From the NCBI RefSeq assembly GCF_012641265.1, contig NZ_JABAHZ010000001.1:558001-622000 (forward strand): 64,000 nt of DNA, given 5' to 3'. This document shows, piece after piece, positions 25,416 to 34,350 of the stretch. Position numbers and translations under genes: made by a program. Origin of the DNA: Chitinophaga eiseniae. Its GTDB lineage: Bacteria; Bacteroidota; Bacteroidia; Chitinophagales; Chitinophagaceae. Every line of letters begins with the position of its first letter. Positions within the stretch are counted from its first letter, which is position 1. The notes under the pieces were generated by a model. The model was given only the letters and a program-made list of their open reading frames with translations, was not told the origin of the DNA and did no database searches.

Positions 25416-26816
25416 ATGGAAAAATCATTTATCCGGGCGCTCTTCCGCGCACAACAGATCGATATCAGTAACCGGGAGCAATTATTTGAGACCTTTGTAC
25501 AAGAGGAAGAAAACCTGCACCGGGTAAAACAAATATTGGAAAATCAACAGTTCCTTATGGACACATGGCAGTTAAAAAGCAGGCTGGCGGATATTCAGCA
25601 ACAAACCGTTGTGATTCCCAATGCCACCGTGGGTAAAGTATATGAAGCCAGGCTTGATTTCCAACAACTCAACTGGACGGATTTCACCACCTTTTCCATA
25701 ACAGGACTGGAAGCCGTGGGTTTACAGTTCGATAGCATCGCCTCGGTGATCAGCGGCACACCCACCCAAAATGGCGACTGGCGGATAACGTTCAGTTACC
25801 GCCTCCAGGGCGAGCCGGAGGAAACGCCACTGCACGAAAAACTGGTGGCGCTTATTGTGAATCCCGACCCCAGGTCGCTGTGGAAGAATATCAGTAGCGA
25901 TAGCACCGCGCCGTTCTGGCGAGAGGACAATGCGGCGGAATCGGCGGTATTGGGCGATAAACGACTGGTGGTGGCCTCGCGGCGGGGGCGTTCTCACGCC
26001 AATACCGGTGGGTTCCGGGACGATGATTTCGCATTCCGGCATTTCCCCGATACCGGCTGGACGGTGCTGGCGGTGTCTGATGGCGCCGGCAGCGCGGCAC
26101 TGGCCCGGGAAGGTGCCCACATGGCCTGCGCCCATATCGTGGAATACTTTGAACAGCATTTTACCAATGCGGCACTGGCGCCGTTCGATGCCCTCCTGGC
26201 AGAACATGCCGCCAATCCCAGCGAAAAAACGGAAAAGCAACTCACCCGCTTCGTATACGACCAGCTGGGAAAAGCTGCCTTTACCACTCATAAAAAAATC
26301 GCGGAATTTGCGCATAACCAACAAGTTCCTGTTAAAGATTTTCATGCGACCCTTATATTTGCACTACTGAAAAAGTATCCTTGTGGCTATGTTATCATGA
26401 GTTTTGGGGTGGGCGACTGCCCCATTGGCTTGTTAAATAAGGATTTGTCGGCCATCACCCTGATGAACCGCCTGGATGTAGGGGAGTTTGGAGGAGGAAC
26501 CAGGTTTATCACGATGCCGGAAATCTTTAAAAGTGATACATTTGCTACCCGCTTCGGTTTTAAGCTGGTGCCAGACTTTTCCTACCTGATGCTCATGACA
26601 GACGGTATTTACGATCCTAAGTTTGAAGTAGAAGCCAACCTGGAGAAAGTCAGTGCCTGGAATGCACTGCTGGCCGACCTGGGCGGAGATAATAAAGAGA
26701 ATGCCATCGTAGAACTGGATACGTATCCTCCGGCCATAGCGCAACAGCTATCTGACTGGATGGACTTCTGGAGTCCCGGTAATCACGACGACCGGACTTT
26801 AATGATTATCAGTTAA
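25416..26816 (+). CDS. PP2C-type protein phosphatase of the Ter triad
   Basis: The 466-residue protein has an N-terminal extension of about 170 residues, including a putative Ig-like beta domain (residues 60-145) with PNATVGKVYEARLDF. A PP2C domain follows: GFRDDDFAFRHFPDTGWTVLAVSDGAGSAALAREGA carries the metal-binding Asp of DG, YVIMSFGVGDCPIGLL is motif-like, and LMLMTDGIYD and NHDDRTLMII carry the remaining metal Asp. It is predicted to dephosphorylate Ser/Thr on Ter-pathway proteins, probably opposing the kinase encoded next. It is cytoplasmic, since no signal peptide is seen. Confidence 0.87.
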   Translation: MEKSFIRALFRAQQIDISNREQLFETFVQEEENLHRVKQILENQQFLMDTWQLKSRLADIQQQTVVIPNATVGKVYEARLDFQQLNWTDFTTFSITGLEAVGLQFDSIASVISGTPTQNGDWRITFSYRLQGEPEETPLHEKLVALIVNPDPRSLWKNISSDSTAPFWREDNAAESAVLGDKRLVVASRRGRSHANTGGFRDDDFAFRHFPDTGWTVLAVSDGAGSAALAREGAHMACAHIVEYFEQHFTNAALAPFDALLAEHAANPSEKTEKQLTRFVYDQLGKAAFTTHKKIAEFAHNQQVPVKDFHATLIFALLKKYPCGYVIMSFGVGDCPIGLLNKDLSAITLMNRLDVGEFGGGTRFITMPEIFKSDTFATRFGFKLVPDFSYLMLMTDGIYDPKFEVEANLEKVSAWNALLADLGGDNKENAIVELDTYPPAIAQQLSDWMDFWSPGNHDDRTLMIIS

Positions 26817-26843
26817 CCTACATGGGCCGGTAATGCAAGCTAT

Positions 26844-28352
26844 ATGAACACAAAAACAGTCACCTCCGTCATTCATACAGGGAAAACTTATCAATACGTT
26901 GATAACGGGCAACCTATGCGCGGCGGGATGAAAGACGTATACTTCAGCCCGGATAAATCCTATGTAGTGGCTTTTTACCGGGATATGCCCGATTATAACG
27001 CCAAAGAAAGGCTGAAAAAAATTGTGACCGACTATCACACCAGCTTTTTTAACCGCGAAGGCGGCAACTATTATAAGGACCTGTACTGCTGGCCTACCGA
27101 CATGATCGCTACCGATAAGCAGGTAGGACTCATTGTTCCCTGCTATCCCGGCCATTTTTTCTTTAAGAAGGGATATGCCGCCAACGATCTTATCAAAGGG
27201 AAAGAGAAAGAAGGGAAGTGGTTTGCTTCTCCCAAATTCCGCAATAAGCAATTTGCCCTACGGCTCGATGAAACAGAACTGGGTAACTGGCTCAGCTATT
27301 ACCAGGTATGCGTAAATATAGTCCGTGGCGTAAAGCGCTTGCATGCCGCAGGCCTCGCGCATTCAGATCTCTCCTATAAAAATGTGCTGGTAGACCCCGT
27401 TAGCAAATCTGCCGCCATTATTGATATCGACGGACTGGTGGTACCTGGCCTGTATCCGCCGGATGTTATCGGTACCGCCGATTTCATTGCGCCGGAAGTA
27501 TTGGCTACCAAACACCTGGATGTGAAAGACCCGGGCAGGAAGCTGCCCAATCGCACTACCGACCTGCATGCGCTGGCAGTGATGATTTATATGTACCTCC
27601 TGTACCGCCATCCCCTCAAAGGTGGAAAAGTACACGACCTGGATACAGAAAAAGATGACCTGTTGTCGATGGGAGAAAAGGCGTTGTTTATAGAACACCC
27701 GGCAGATGCGTCTAACCGGCCCAAAGTGCAGCACCTTAATCCCAAAGAACTGCCCTGGGCAGATGTCACTAAAATACCATATACCATTACAGGCCCTTAC
27801 CTGAAAGAGCTGTTTCACCAGGCATTCGTGACAGGATTACATGATCCCGCGCAGCGGCCACCCGCCGATATGTGGGAACAGGCGCTACTGAAAACGACCG
27901 ACCTGATGCAGCCTTGCAGCAACCCGGTCTGCGAACAACAATGGTACGTGTTCGACAATACGGTTTCTCCCAAATGCCCGTTCTGCGGTACGCCGCATAA
28001 AGGCACCCTGCCAGTATTGGATCTCTATTACGAGTTTAAACCTACGGTGTGGAGGCCCGAAAATCACCGGTTGATGGTATACCATAACCAATACCTGTTT
28101 CAATGGCATGTGAACCGCAATGTGGTGCGCAATGAGCGGCTCAGCGCGGAACAAAAGGTGCCGGTGGGCTACTTTACTTTTTACCACGGCAAATGGGTAC
28201 TGGTAAACCAGCAATTACCAACACTGAAAGACCTCACGGAAGACAAGGAGATCCCTGTTGGCAACATGGTGGAATTAACAGACGGGAAAAAACTGTTGTT
28301 GTCCCGGGAGGAGGGAGGACGAGTCGTAATTATTACAATGGCCAATCAATAA
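26844..28352 (+). CDS. Protein kinase-like protein of the Ter triad
   Basis: The 502-residue protein has a kinase fold. The catalytic loop HSDLSYKN is at residues 173-180 (His, Asp175, Asn180). The metal-binding segment is IIDIDGLVV (Asp194/Asp196-Gly197), followed by an APEVL motif (216-220) and a C-lobe. The beta-3 lysine of the usual VAxK motif is not obvious: VVAFYRD stands in its place, so ATP binding may be unusual. A C-terminal zinc ribbon (CSNPVCEQQW...CPFCG) and a further beta domain follow. It lies directly after the PP2C gene. The Ser/Thr kinase role is inferred from family and neighbours. Confidence 0.82.
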   Translation: MNTKTVTSVIHTGKTYQYVDNGQPMRGGMKDVYFSPDKSYVVAFYRDMPDYNAKERLKKIVTDYHTSFFNREGGNYYKDLYCWPTDMIATDKQVGLIVPCYPGHFFFKKGYAANDLIKGKEKEGKWFASPKFRNKQFALRLDETELGNWLSYYQVCVNIVRGVKRLHAAGLAHSDLSYKNVLVDPVSKSAAIIDIDGLVVPGLYPPDVIGTADFIAPEVLATKHLDVKDPGRKLPNRTTDLHALAVMIYMYLLYRHPLKGGKVHDLDTEKDDLLSMGEKALFIEHPADASNRPKVQHLNPKELPWADVTKIPYTITGPYLKELFHQAFVTGLHDPAQRPPADMWEQALLKTTDLMQPCSNPVCEQQWYVFDNTVSPKCPFCGTPHKGTLPVLDLYYEFKPTVWRPENHRLMVYHNQYLFQWHVNRNVVRNERLSAEQKVPVGYFTFYHGKWVLVNQQLPTLKDLTEDKEIPVGNMVELTDGKKLLLSREEGGRVVIITMANQ

Positions 28353-28376
28353 AACCTATATAAAAAACAAACAGCG

Positions 28377-29177
28377 ATGAATGAATTAATCCAACACATT
28401 ATTGACAATCCCATACCTTCCCTGATCATAGTAGGGAACCTTGTGATCATCGAAAGCCTGTTGTCAGTAGATAATGCAGCCGTATTAGCTACTATGGTAA
28501 TGGATTTGCCGGAGAAACAACGTGACAGAGCCCTGAAATATGGTATTTTGGGCGCTTACCTGTTCCGCGGTTTAGCGATGCTGTTCGCTTCCTTCCTCAT
28601 TAAAATCTGGTGGCTGAAACCATTGGGCGGTCTGTACCTGTTATACCTGGTATATGGCTGGTGGAGAGACAAAAAAGCAAAAGAGGCTTCCAATGGCGAA
28701 GAAGAGGAAGAAAGTATTGATAAATCTGAAAAATGGCTATATAAGGTAACTGTGGGCGCCATAGGGCCTTTCTGGGCCACTGTGGCCCTGGTAGAGCTCA
28801 TGGATATGGCCTTTTCCATCGATAATATTTTTGCGGCGGTAGCCTTTACCGACAATATCATCCTGGTGTGCCTCGGTGTATTTATTGGTATCCTGGCCAT
28901 GCGTTTTGTAGCGCAGGCCTTTGTAAAACTGATGACGAAATTTGCGTTCCTGGAAGCAGCCGCCTTTATTGTGATCGGCATCCTGGGTGTAAAACTGACC
29001 TTGTCTATCTACGAGCACTTCTTCCCGGAGTCAGGACTGACACACTTCCTGGAAAGTTCCCAGGCAGATATTATGACCTCTATCTTAACAGTGGGTATTT
29101 TTATCGTACCGATTATTACCTCAGCCCTGCTGAACGTGCCTAAGCGCAATACTTCCACTGAGCTGGAAAAGAAATAA
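28377..29177 (+). CDS. terC: TerC family integral membrane protein
   Basis: The 266-residue protein has about seven to nine hydrophobic helices. It carries the TerC signature around LLSVDNAAVLATMV and AVALVELMDMAFSIDNIFAAVAFTDN: two NxD/DN-containing helices that are thought to bind a metal ion in the membrane. TerC homologues are inner membrane proteins linked to metal (manganese or calcium) handling and tellurite resistance. It ends the plus-strand operon; a hairpin follows in the 42-base gap before the convergent operon. Confidence 0.9.
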   Translation: MNELIQHIIDNPIPSLIIVGNLVIIESLLSVDNAAVLATMVMDLPEKQRDRALKYGILGAYLFRGLAMLFASFLIKIWWLKPLGGLYLLYLVYGWWRDKKAKEASNGEEEEESIDKSEKWLYKVTVGAIGPFWATVALVELMDMAFSIDNIFAAVAFTDNIILVCLGVFIGILAMRFVAQAFVKLMTKFAFLEAAAFIVIGILGVKLTLSIYEHFFPESGLTHFLESSQADIMTSILTVGIFIVPIITSALLNVPKRNTSTELEKK

Positions 29178-29182
29178 AACAG

Positions 29183-29214
29183 GATTTGCACCAGTCTCCG
29201 GATTGGTGCAATTC
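29183..29214. terminator. Terminator between the two convergent Ter operons
   Basis: GATTTGCACCA and TGGTGCAATTC form an 8-11 bp stem with a 10-base loop, followed on the plus strand by TTTTAT. The hairpin lies exactly between terC and the last gene of the minus-strand operon and can serve both strands. Confidence 0.65.
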
Positions 29215-29219
29215 TTTTA

Positions 29220-30182
29220 TCAGATAGCGTCGGTATTCAGCATCGTCCTTAAAATATTCGTCTGCACATCGAAGTTGCCTATATTCTGCAGGAAATTTAC
29301 ATCCCCGATTTTTTCGCAATACTCCTCCAGTACCCCTTTTACATTGTCCGGTATGGCCACTTTCAGGATATTGGCCCGGCTCATCAATTGATCGTTTTTA
29401 TCGGTTAACTCCTGTATCAGTTTTGCCTTTTTAGAAAGGGTATTGGTCCAGTCGATATCTTTTACCTGGGAAGGATCACAAAAGAGAAAGAGATTTTTGG
29501 AAGGATAATAAATGAAGAATTTATCCTCTGTAGTGAATTTATAAATCTCCACCACTACGTTCCCTGCTTTCAGTCCGTAGAAGAACTCGTTGCGGAAATC
29601 CGTCTTACAAAGCCATCCCATCAGCTTTTTCTGGATAATGGCATAGTTGTTCCGGTAAACTTCTTCCGGGTTAAAGCTCGTCAATGCCTGCAGTGTTTCC
29701 GGGGAAATATCAAAATAAAAATCCTGGGAAAAGCGTGCGCTAAAGGCATTGATGTTTTTGGAGAAAGGATAGTCTTCGGAGCCATCGGAGAGTACCTGGT
29801 ATAATTTCCGGAGAGACAGGTTAATTTTAAGTGCCTGCTTTTGTTTGTCCAGGTTAAAATTCTTTTCTGAAAAAACGGAGTCATTGATTTTGTCGATCAA
29901 CTCTTTATTGATCTGTATTTCGTCGAAGATCAGGCTCACATTCCGTTCGTTGCTGTTTTTTATTTTCTTCAGCAATTCAATGGCGGTGGCGGTGTATTGC
30001 AGGTGAAACAGTTCCAGCTTATTGATATCCAGTTCCGGGTTGGTTTCAAATAATTTATGGACAACCTGGCTTCGGAGGTATATTTTGTAAATAATCTCCT
30101 CTTCAAAAAAAGCGGACAGCAATTGTAGTTTGCTGATGGTTTTATTTGAGTCATTTAATATTCTTGCCAGGTTATCCTCCAT
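29220..30182 (-). CDS. Unknown helical protein of the Ter island
   Basis: This protein of 320 residues (ATG at 30182; a GTG one codon upstream is the alternative) has no recognised family. The N-terminal half is rich in charged helices (EDNLARILNDSNKTISKLQLLSAFFEEE; NERNVSLIFDEIQINKELIDKIND) and could be coiled. The middle has a beta-like segment (VVVEIYKFTTEDKFFIYYPSKNLFLF). No signal peptide or membrane segment is visible. It lies 13 bases after telA as the last gene of the minus-strand operon, which ties it to the TelA/TerD response. No function can be assigned. Confidence 0.75.
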   Translation of the reverse strand: MEDNLARILNDSNKTISKLQLLSAFFEEEIIYKIYLRSQVVHKLFETNPELDINKLELFHLQYTATAIELLKKIKNSNERNVSLIFDEIQINKELIDKINDSVFSEKNFNLDKQKQALKINLSLRKLYQVLSDGSEDYPFSKNINAFSARFSQDFYFDISPETLQALTSFNPEEVYRNNYAIIQKKLMGWLCKTDFRNEFFYGLKAGNVVVEIYKFTTEDKFFIYYPSKNLFLFCDPSQVKDIDWTNTLSKKAKLIQELTDKNDQLMSRANILKVAIPDNVKGVLEEYCEKIGDVNFLQNIGNFDVQTNILRTMLNTDAI

Positions 30183-30195
30183 CACTTTATCTCAA

Positions 30196-31296
30196 TTAGC
30201 TAACGTTAGTTACGTTTTTCTTCAGTTCTGTTTCCAGGTTTTGCAGTTCGCCATTCAGCACTTTGCGGTTTTCAGCGCCCTGGTCATGAATTCTTTTCAC
30301 TTCATGCAGTGTTTCTATCAACGACTGGGTAGTGCGTTTCAGGGTGTCGATCGATACAACGGTCTTTTCATTTTCTTTCGCTACCTCAATGCTGTTTTGT
30401 TTCAGCAGGTCGGCATTCTTTTGCAAAATGGTGTTGGTCGTATCAGAAATCTTGCGCTGCATTTCTACGTTGGCTTTCTGTCTTTGCAGGGCCACCGCAA
30501 TGGTCAGCTGGTTTTTCCATACCGGGATGGTGGTGGAAATAATAGACTGTGCTTTTTCAGCGATCGACGTATTATTGTTTTGTACCAGCCTGATCTGTGC
30601 CAGCGATTGCAGCATGATAAAACGTACTACTTTCATATCGGCCAGGCGCTTGTCCAAACGGCTGATGAATTCCCGCAGGTCGGCAATTTCATAGTCGTTA
30701 TAGTTGGCAGCATTCACTTCCATCTGTGCCAGCTTCTCATTCAGCTCATTGAATTTCAGCTGACCGGAAATGATCAGGTCTTCCATCTGTTTGATATAGT
30801 TCACGTTGCTGTCGAACATCGTTTGCAGGGAACTGTTATCTTTCAGGGAGTTGATACGACCCGCTTTTATTTTGTTGGTGATCTTGTCGATATTGGCAAT
30901 AACGGTATCATATTTCTGGAAAAGCTTTTGTGCGTCGAACACAATCTTTTTCAGGAAAGGCACCTTAGACAAGAAGCTTTTAAAGGCGCCCTGGTTCAGT
31001 TCATCAACGTCAATATAGTTTAATTCCGAGAGCAGGTCGTTAATCAAACCGCCTACTTCGCCGGAATTGTAGGTACGTACAGAGGTGAGAAACTCGTTGC
31101 TGTACCTTTCCATTGAATTTTGTACCTCGGTACCATAATTCAGGATGGAGTTGACATCCGTAATGACCAGCGACTTATTCAGATCTGAATATTTTTGAGC
31201 ATCCTGCGGCGTAATCTGGGATAAGTCGGCGTTGCCGTCTTTATCCAACCGCACTGCGGGTAAGGTCTGGTCTGTAACATTTGGGTTTACTTCCAT
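30196..31296 (-). CDS. telA: TelA-family toxic anion resistance protein
   Basis: The 366-residue protein is highly helical and matches the TelA/KlaA family: TPQDAQKYSDLNKSL, a central NEKLAQMEVNAANYNDYEIADLREFISRLDKRLADMKVVRFIMLQSLAQIRLVQNNN, and PVWKNQLTIAVALQRQK. TelA proteins are associated with tellurite and other toxic anion resistance and with TerD/TerC loci; the mechanism is unknown. It lies downstream of two TerD genes in the minus-strand operon. It is probably cytoplasmic and may form coiled-coil assemblies. Confidence 0.9.
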   Translation of the reverse strand: MEVNPNVTDQTLPAVRLDKDGNADLSQITPQDAQKYSDLNKSLVITDVNSILNYGTEVQNSMERYSNEFLTSVRTYNSGEVGGLINDLLSELNYIDVDELNQGAFKSFLSKVPFLKKIVFDAQKLFQKYDTVIANIDKITNKIKAGRINSLKDNSSLQTMFDSNVNYIKQMEDLIISGQLKFNELNEKLAQMEVNAANYNDYEIADLREFISRLDKRLADMKVVRFIMLQSLAQIRLVQNNNTSIAEKAQSIISTTIPVWKNQLTIAVALQRQKANVEMQRKISDTTNTILQKNADLLKQNSIEVAKENEKTVVSIDTLKRTTQSLIETLHEVKRIHDQGAENRKVLNGELQNLETELKKNVTNVS

Positions 31297-31356
31297 AAGG
31301 TATCTGATTATATAGTGATGATGACTTTACAATAAGTGATCAGAAAAATACAGGGA

Positions 31357-31971
31357 CTACAGGTAGTTCATGGCTACGGTGTTCACCGTTTCCTGGAGCT
31401 TCTTATCCCTGGTAGGTTCGCCGATAGCATTGAATTTCCATTCGCCGTTCTTTTTGTAAAACACGCCCATCACCATGGATACGTGGCCGGCAAAGCCCGG
31501 ACCGCTGGCAATATCATAGGTAGCAAATACTTCGTTTACCCGGGAAGGCGTGCCTTCATAAATGCGGATAGAGGCAAATGGAATGGTGCCAAAATCGTGG
31601 CCACGGAAGCTGTTGAGCACAAACGCCACATAGTTGGTGCTGGCATTCAGGCGGGAGAAATCAACGGTAATCACTTCATTATCCAATCCGTCGTTGCCGT
31701 TCATATCACCGGTGAGGTCATCGCCGCTATGCATAATGGAATTATCTTTTGAGCGGAGGTTACCGAAGTATACTACTTCCAGCAGTTGTTTCTGTTCGTT
31801 GAACAGGGCGCAGCTACCATCCAGGTCTACCGCTTCCTTGGTTTTGGATAAACCAAAGAGGCCTTTCTTTTCGATAGCGCCCCAGTTAATGCCTACACAA
31901 ATGTGTTGCAGTTTGGCGCCATTGCTTTTTTCGAGATTAATACGCTGGCCTTTCTGAAGATTGATTGCCAT
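31357..31971 (-). CDS. TerD family protein 3
   Basis: The 204-residue TerD homologue has MAINLQKGQRINLEKSN, GINWGAIEKKGLFGLSKTKEAVDLDGSCALFNEQ, HSGDDLTGDMNGNDGLDNEVITVDFSRL and GVFYKKNGEWKFNAIGEP. The acidic calcium-site residues (DLDGS, GLDNE) are present. It is more divergent than the other copies and has a slightly longer N-terminal segment. The stop is 60 bases before telA on the minus strand and the start follows the other minus-strand TerD gene, so they are co-transcribed. Confidence 0.9.
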   Translation of the reverse strand: MAINLQKGQRINLEKSNGAKLQHICVGINWGAIEKKGLFGLSKTKEAVDLDGSCALFNEQKQLLEVVYFGNLRSKDNSIMHSGDDLTGDMNGNDGLDNEVITVDFSRLNASTNYVAFVLNSFRGHDFGTIPFASIRIYEGTPSRVNEVFATYDIASGPGFAGHVSMVMGVFYKKNGEWKFNAIGEPTRDKKLQETVNTVAMNYL

Positions 31972-31996
31972 AAGGATATAATAATTTAAAAATAGA

Positions 31997-32551
31997 TTAA
32001 TTGTATTTGTTGAGATAATCCTGGAGTCCGCCTTTCATGCCTACGCCTACGGCTTCAAACTTCCATTCATCGTTACGTTTATAAATGCGGCCAAATTCTA
32101 CGGCTGTTTCAATAGAAAAGTCTTCTTCCAGCTCATATTTCAGGATCACCTCGTTAGTTACGGGGTCAAACACACGTACATAGGAATTCCTTACCTGTCC
32201 GAAGTTCTGGCGACGGCTTTCCGCTTCATGAATGGTTACTACCACGCATACTTCTGTTACCCGGGGATCCATTTTGGAAAGGTCAATTTTGATCTGCTCA
32301 TCATCGCCGGCGCCTTCACCGGTAAGGTTGTCGCCGGTATGTTCTACACCGCCATCGGGGGAAACCAGGTTATTATAAAAAACAAAGTGCTGATCAGACA
32401 ATAATTTTCTGTTCTCTCCCATGATAAAGATGGAGGCATCGAGGTCGAAGCTGGTGCCAGTAGTAGATGCGTTGGCATCCCATCCTAATCCTATGGTGAA
32501 TTTAGGCGCATTGATCGCCTGCCGCTGTCCCTTTTGCAAATTAATTGCCAT
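31997..32551 (-). CDS. TerD family protein 4
   Basis: Starting from the ATG at 32551 this is a 184-residue TerD protein beginning MAINLQKGQRQAINAPKF, nearly the same N-terminus as copies 1 and 3. It has LGWDANASTTGTSFDLDASIFIMGENR, HTGDNLTGEGAGDDEQIKIDLSKMD and ETAVEFGRIYKRNDEWKFEAVGVGM. The frame extends to 32638, but the added residues are not family-like and would increase the overlap with the PRTase gene. With the ATG at 32551 the overlap with the PRTase gene is only 11 bases. Confidence 0.92.
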   Translation of the reverse strand: MAINLQKGQRQAINAPKFTIGLGWDANASTTGTSFDLDASIFIMGENRKLLSDQHFVFYNNLVSPDGGVEHTGDNLTGEGAGDDEQIKIDLSKMDPRVTEVCVVVTIHEAESRRQNFGQVRNSYVRVFDPVTNEVILKYELEEDFSIETAVEFGRIYKRNDEWKFEAVGVGMKGGLQDYLNKYN

Positions 32552-33383
32552 GTTGTACGCTTTTATGTTTACTGTTGAATAAGTAATTACTGATAAAGTT
32601 AAGGTTTTTCTGGTAGGCTTCAATGGTGTGATAGCCATTACCCAGTGCCATATTATACAAAAGATTTATGAATTTATCCGATTGATTTTGCAGGAAAATA
32701 CAAAAAGATTCATAGTCATAGTTCAATATGTACTTCACCAGGCGGGTGTTGATAAAGAATTGTTCTTGCTGGATGATTTTTTCCAGGTGGAAAATCGACT
32801 TCACGAAATGATAATTGAGATAGTTCTCAATATTGGGATGGATGTTCTTATTCTGCAATTCGGCATAATACAGCAGGTAGATGTCATTCTGCAGATCGTA
32901 GGTATCCACCATTTTGAGGATCATTTTCTCATGTCCACCGGTAATCCTGATATCATCGAGGAAAAGGATTTTTTTCCCTTCCAGGAATGCTTTGTCGATA
33001 TGAAAACTATCGTTGCCGATCAGTTTCAGTCGTTGTGCCGCATCCAGCTCCCCATAATCCTCTTTATAGGTAATGGTGCGGTGTACTTTGGTTTCCTGTA
33101 ACACCGGGTGTCCATGTATCGCCAGCCAGCGATTGAGCCGAAAAACGAAATGGTTTTTCATGGCAAAGGTGGCGGTAGGAATAAAAGAGTAGGGGCTGGA
33201 TACCACTACCAGCTGGGGTACCGGGCCATTTTCCAGGTATGCCTTGATAAACCCTTCTGCCAGGCCAATGCCAAAGCGTTCTGCCACTTCATCGTCTCCA
33301 AACTTGAAACGGCTGTAGTCATCAGGGCAAAATCCGAAATTGCCGGTATCGGTAATTTTGTGCAATGAATAAGTAGTCGTCAT
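32541..33383 (-). CDS. Phosphoribosyltransferase of the Ter biosynthetic module
   Basis: The 280-residue protein contains GKKILFLDDIRITGGHEKM (residues about 136-154), the hydrophobic-Asp-Asp-x-x-x-Thr-Gly-Gly type loop that binds the 5'-phosphate of PRPP in type I phosphoribosyltransferases. In published comparative genomics of Ter loci, such a PRTase together with a HAD phosphatase, ATP-grasp and a CitE-like lyase is proposed to make a nucleoside-like metabolite. Only the PRTase and HAD parts are found here. Its start codon overlaps the HAD stop (ATGA). The product is unknown. Confidence 0.8.
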   Translation of the reverse strand: MTTTYSLHKITDTGNFGFCPDDYSRFKFGDDEVAERFGIGLAEGFIKAYLENGPVPQLVVVSSPYSFIPTATFAMKNHFVFRLNRWLAIHGHPVLQETKVHRTITYKEDYGELDAAQRLKLIGNDSFHIDKAFLEGKKILFLDDIRITGGHEKMILKMVDTYDLQNDIYLLYYAELQNKNIHPNIENYLNYHFVKSIFHLEKIIQQEQFFINTRLVKYILNYDYESFCIFLQNQSDKFINLLYNMALGNGYHTIEAYQKNLNFISNYLFNSKHKSVQHGN

Positions 33384-34114
33384 CAGTTAAGCAGGGTTGA
33401 AATACATTGGTGATTAGAATTGATCAGCAGCGTAGCAATGCCCATGGCATCCGCGCCTAGTATATCCGCTCTTTTGTTGTCGCCAATATGAATGATATCC
33501 GCTAAGGCAGCCGGTTGCTGCCTGTTGGCGGCCACGGTATCCAGCATGAGCCGGAACAATGCCGCATTGGGCTTAGACATGCCCACTTCATCGGAATACA
33601 GCTGGAAATCGAGATAGGGCGACAGTTCCAGCTGTTGCAATACTTTACGCAGCGTACTCCCCTTGATGAAAGCCGTATTGCTCAACAGGCTCACCGTCGT
33701 ATCCGGGTTTTGTTTTAGCTGCTGCAGCACCTTCATGGTTTGCGAACAATAAACCACGGGCAAGTACCGCAGCACCAGGCTTTCCATTTCCTGGTAAAGT
33801 GCCGGCAGATCAATGTTGTCGAACGAATGACTGAAATCGCTGATCTCATTGATGACCATCAGGTACATTTCCTCTGCATCGATATTGCCACCCGTTTTTT
33901 CGTTGATAGCATTACACATCAGGTCCACCTTCCGGAAAATCCGGCCCACCTCAGCTTCCGGCTTCTGCAGCGGGTTGAAGTGGGTATAAAAAAAACGCGT
34001 CCGCTCCTGTTTGAATAAAGGATTGGATTTGATGAGTGTTAACCAGAGGTCAAAAGAATAATGTTGGTATTGATTCATGTATTTTTCCAGCTTTATGATC
34101 TGGTGTTGCCCCAT
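33383..34114 (-). CDS. HAD family hydrolase of the Ter biosynthetic module
   Basis: The protein of up to 243 residues has HAD motif I as YSFDLWLTLIKS (nucleophile Asp), motif II as SLLSNTAFIKG, motif III as DEVGMSKPNAALFRLML (Lys) and motif IV as IHIGDNKRADILGADAMGIATLLI. It should be a phosphatase that acts with the PRTase encoded next, perhaps on a phosphoribosylated intermediate. An ATG at 34078 is a good alternative start: it places motif I close to the N-terminus and has GGAAAAA upstream. It is the first gene of the minus-strand Ter operon; the 236 bases upstream hold no gene and no clear TAnnTTTG box. Confidence 0.82.
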   Translation of the reverse strand: MGQHQIIKLEKYMNQYQHYSFDLWLTLIKSNPLFKQERTRFFYTHFNPLQKPEAEVGRIFRKVDLMCNAINEKTGGNIDAEEMYLMVINEISDFSHSFDNIDLPALYQEMESLVLRYLPVVYCSQTMKVLQQLKQNPDTTVSLLSNTAFIKGSTLRKVLQQLELSPYLDFQLYSDEVGMSKPNAALFRLMLDTVAANRQQPAALADIIHIGDNKRADILGADAMGIATLLINSNHQCISTLLN

Positions 34115-34350
34115 GCTTCTACAATTTCAGGGTTAACCCGTGGCATCATGTTATTATTTGGGCTCTCTTGTAAGCCTGTTTTCATCGTTTTGAACTAAGT
34201 ATAGTTGGTCGCTTATTATCAAAAAGCCTGCCGATCGTTAGTCCCACTTGTCTAATATAGCATATAATCCTGCATTCCGCGCGATTTTTTTGTGAATTAA
34301 AGGATTGGTAATATGCGGATTTTCCCCATCCCCGTCACCTGTGTCTTTTC

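Noticed and set aside
21099..34114. Ter island as a recently acquired mobile element
   Set aside because: No integrase, transposase, tRNA gene or flanking direct repeat is seen, and base composition looks like the surrounding DNA by eye. Transfer cannot be supported from the window.
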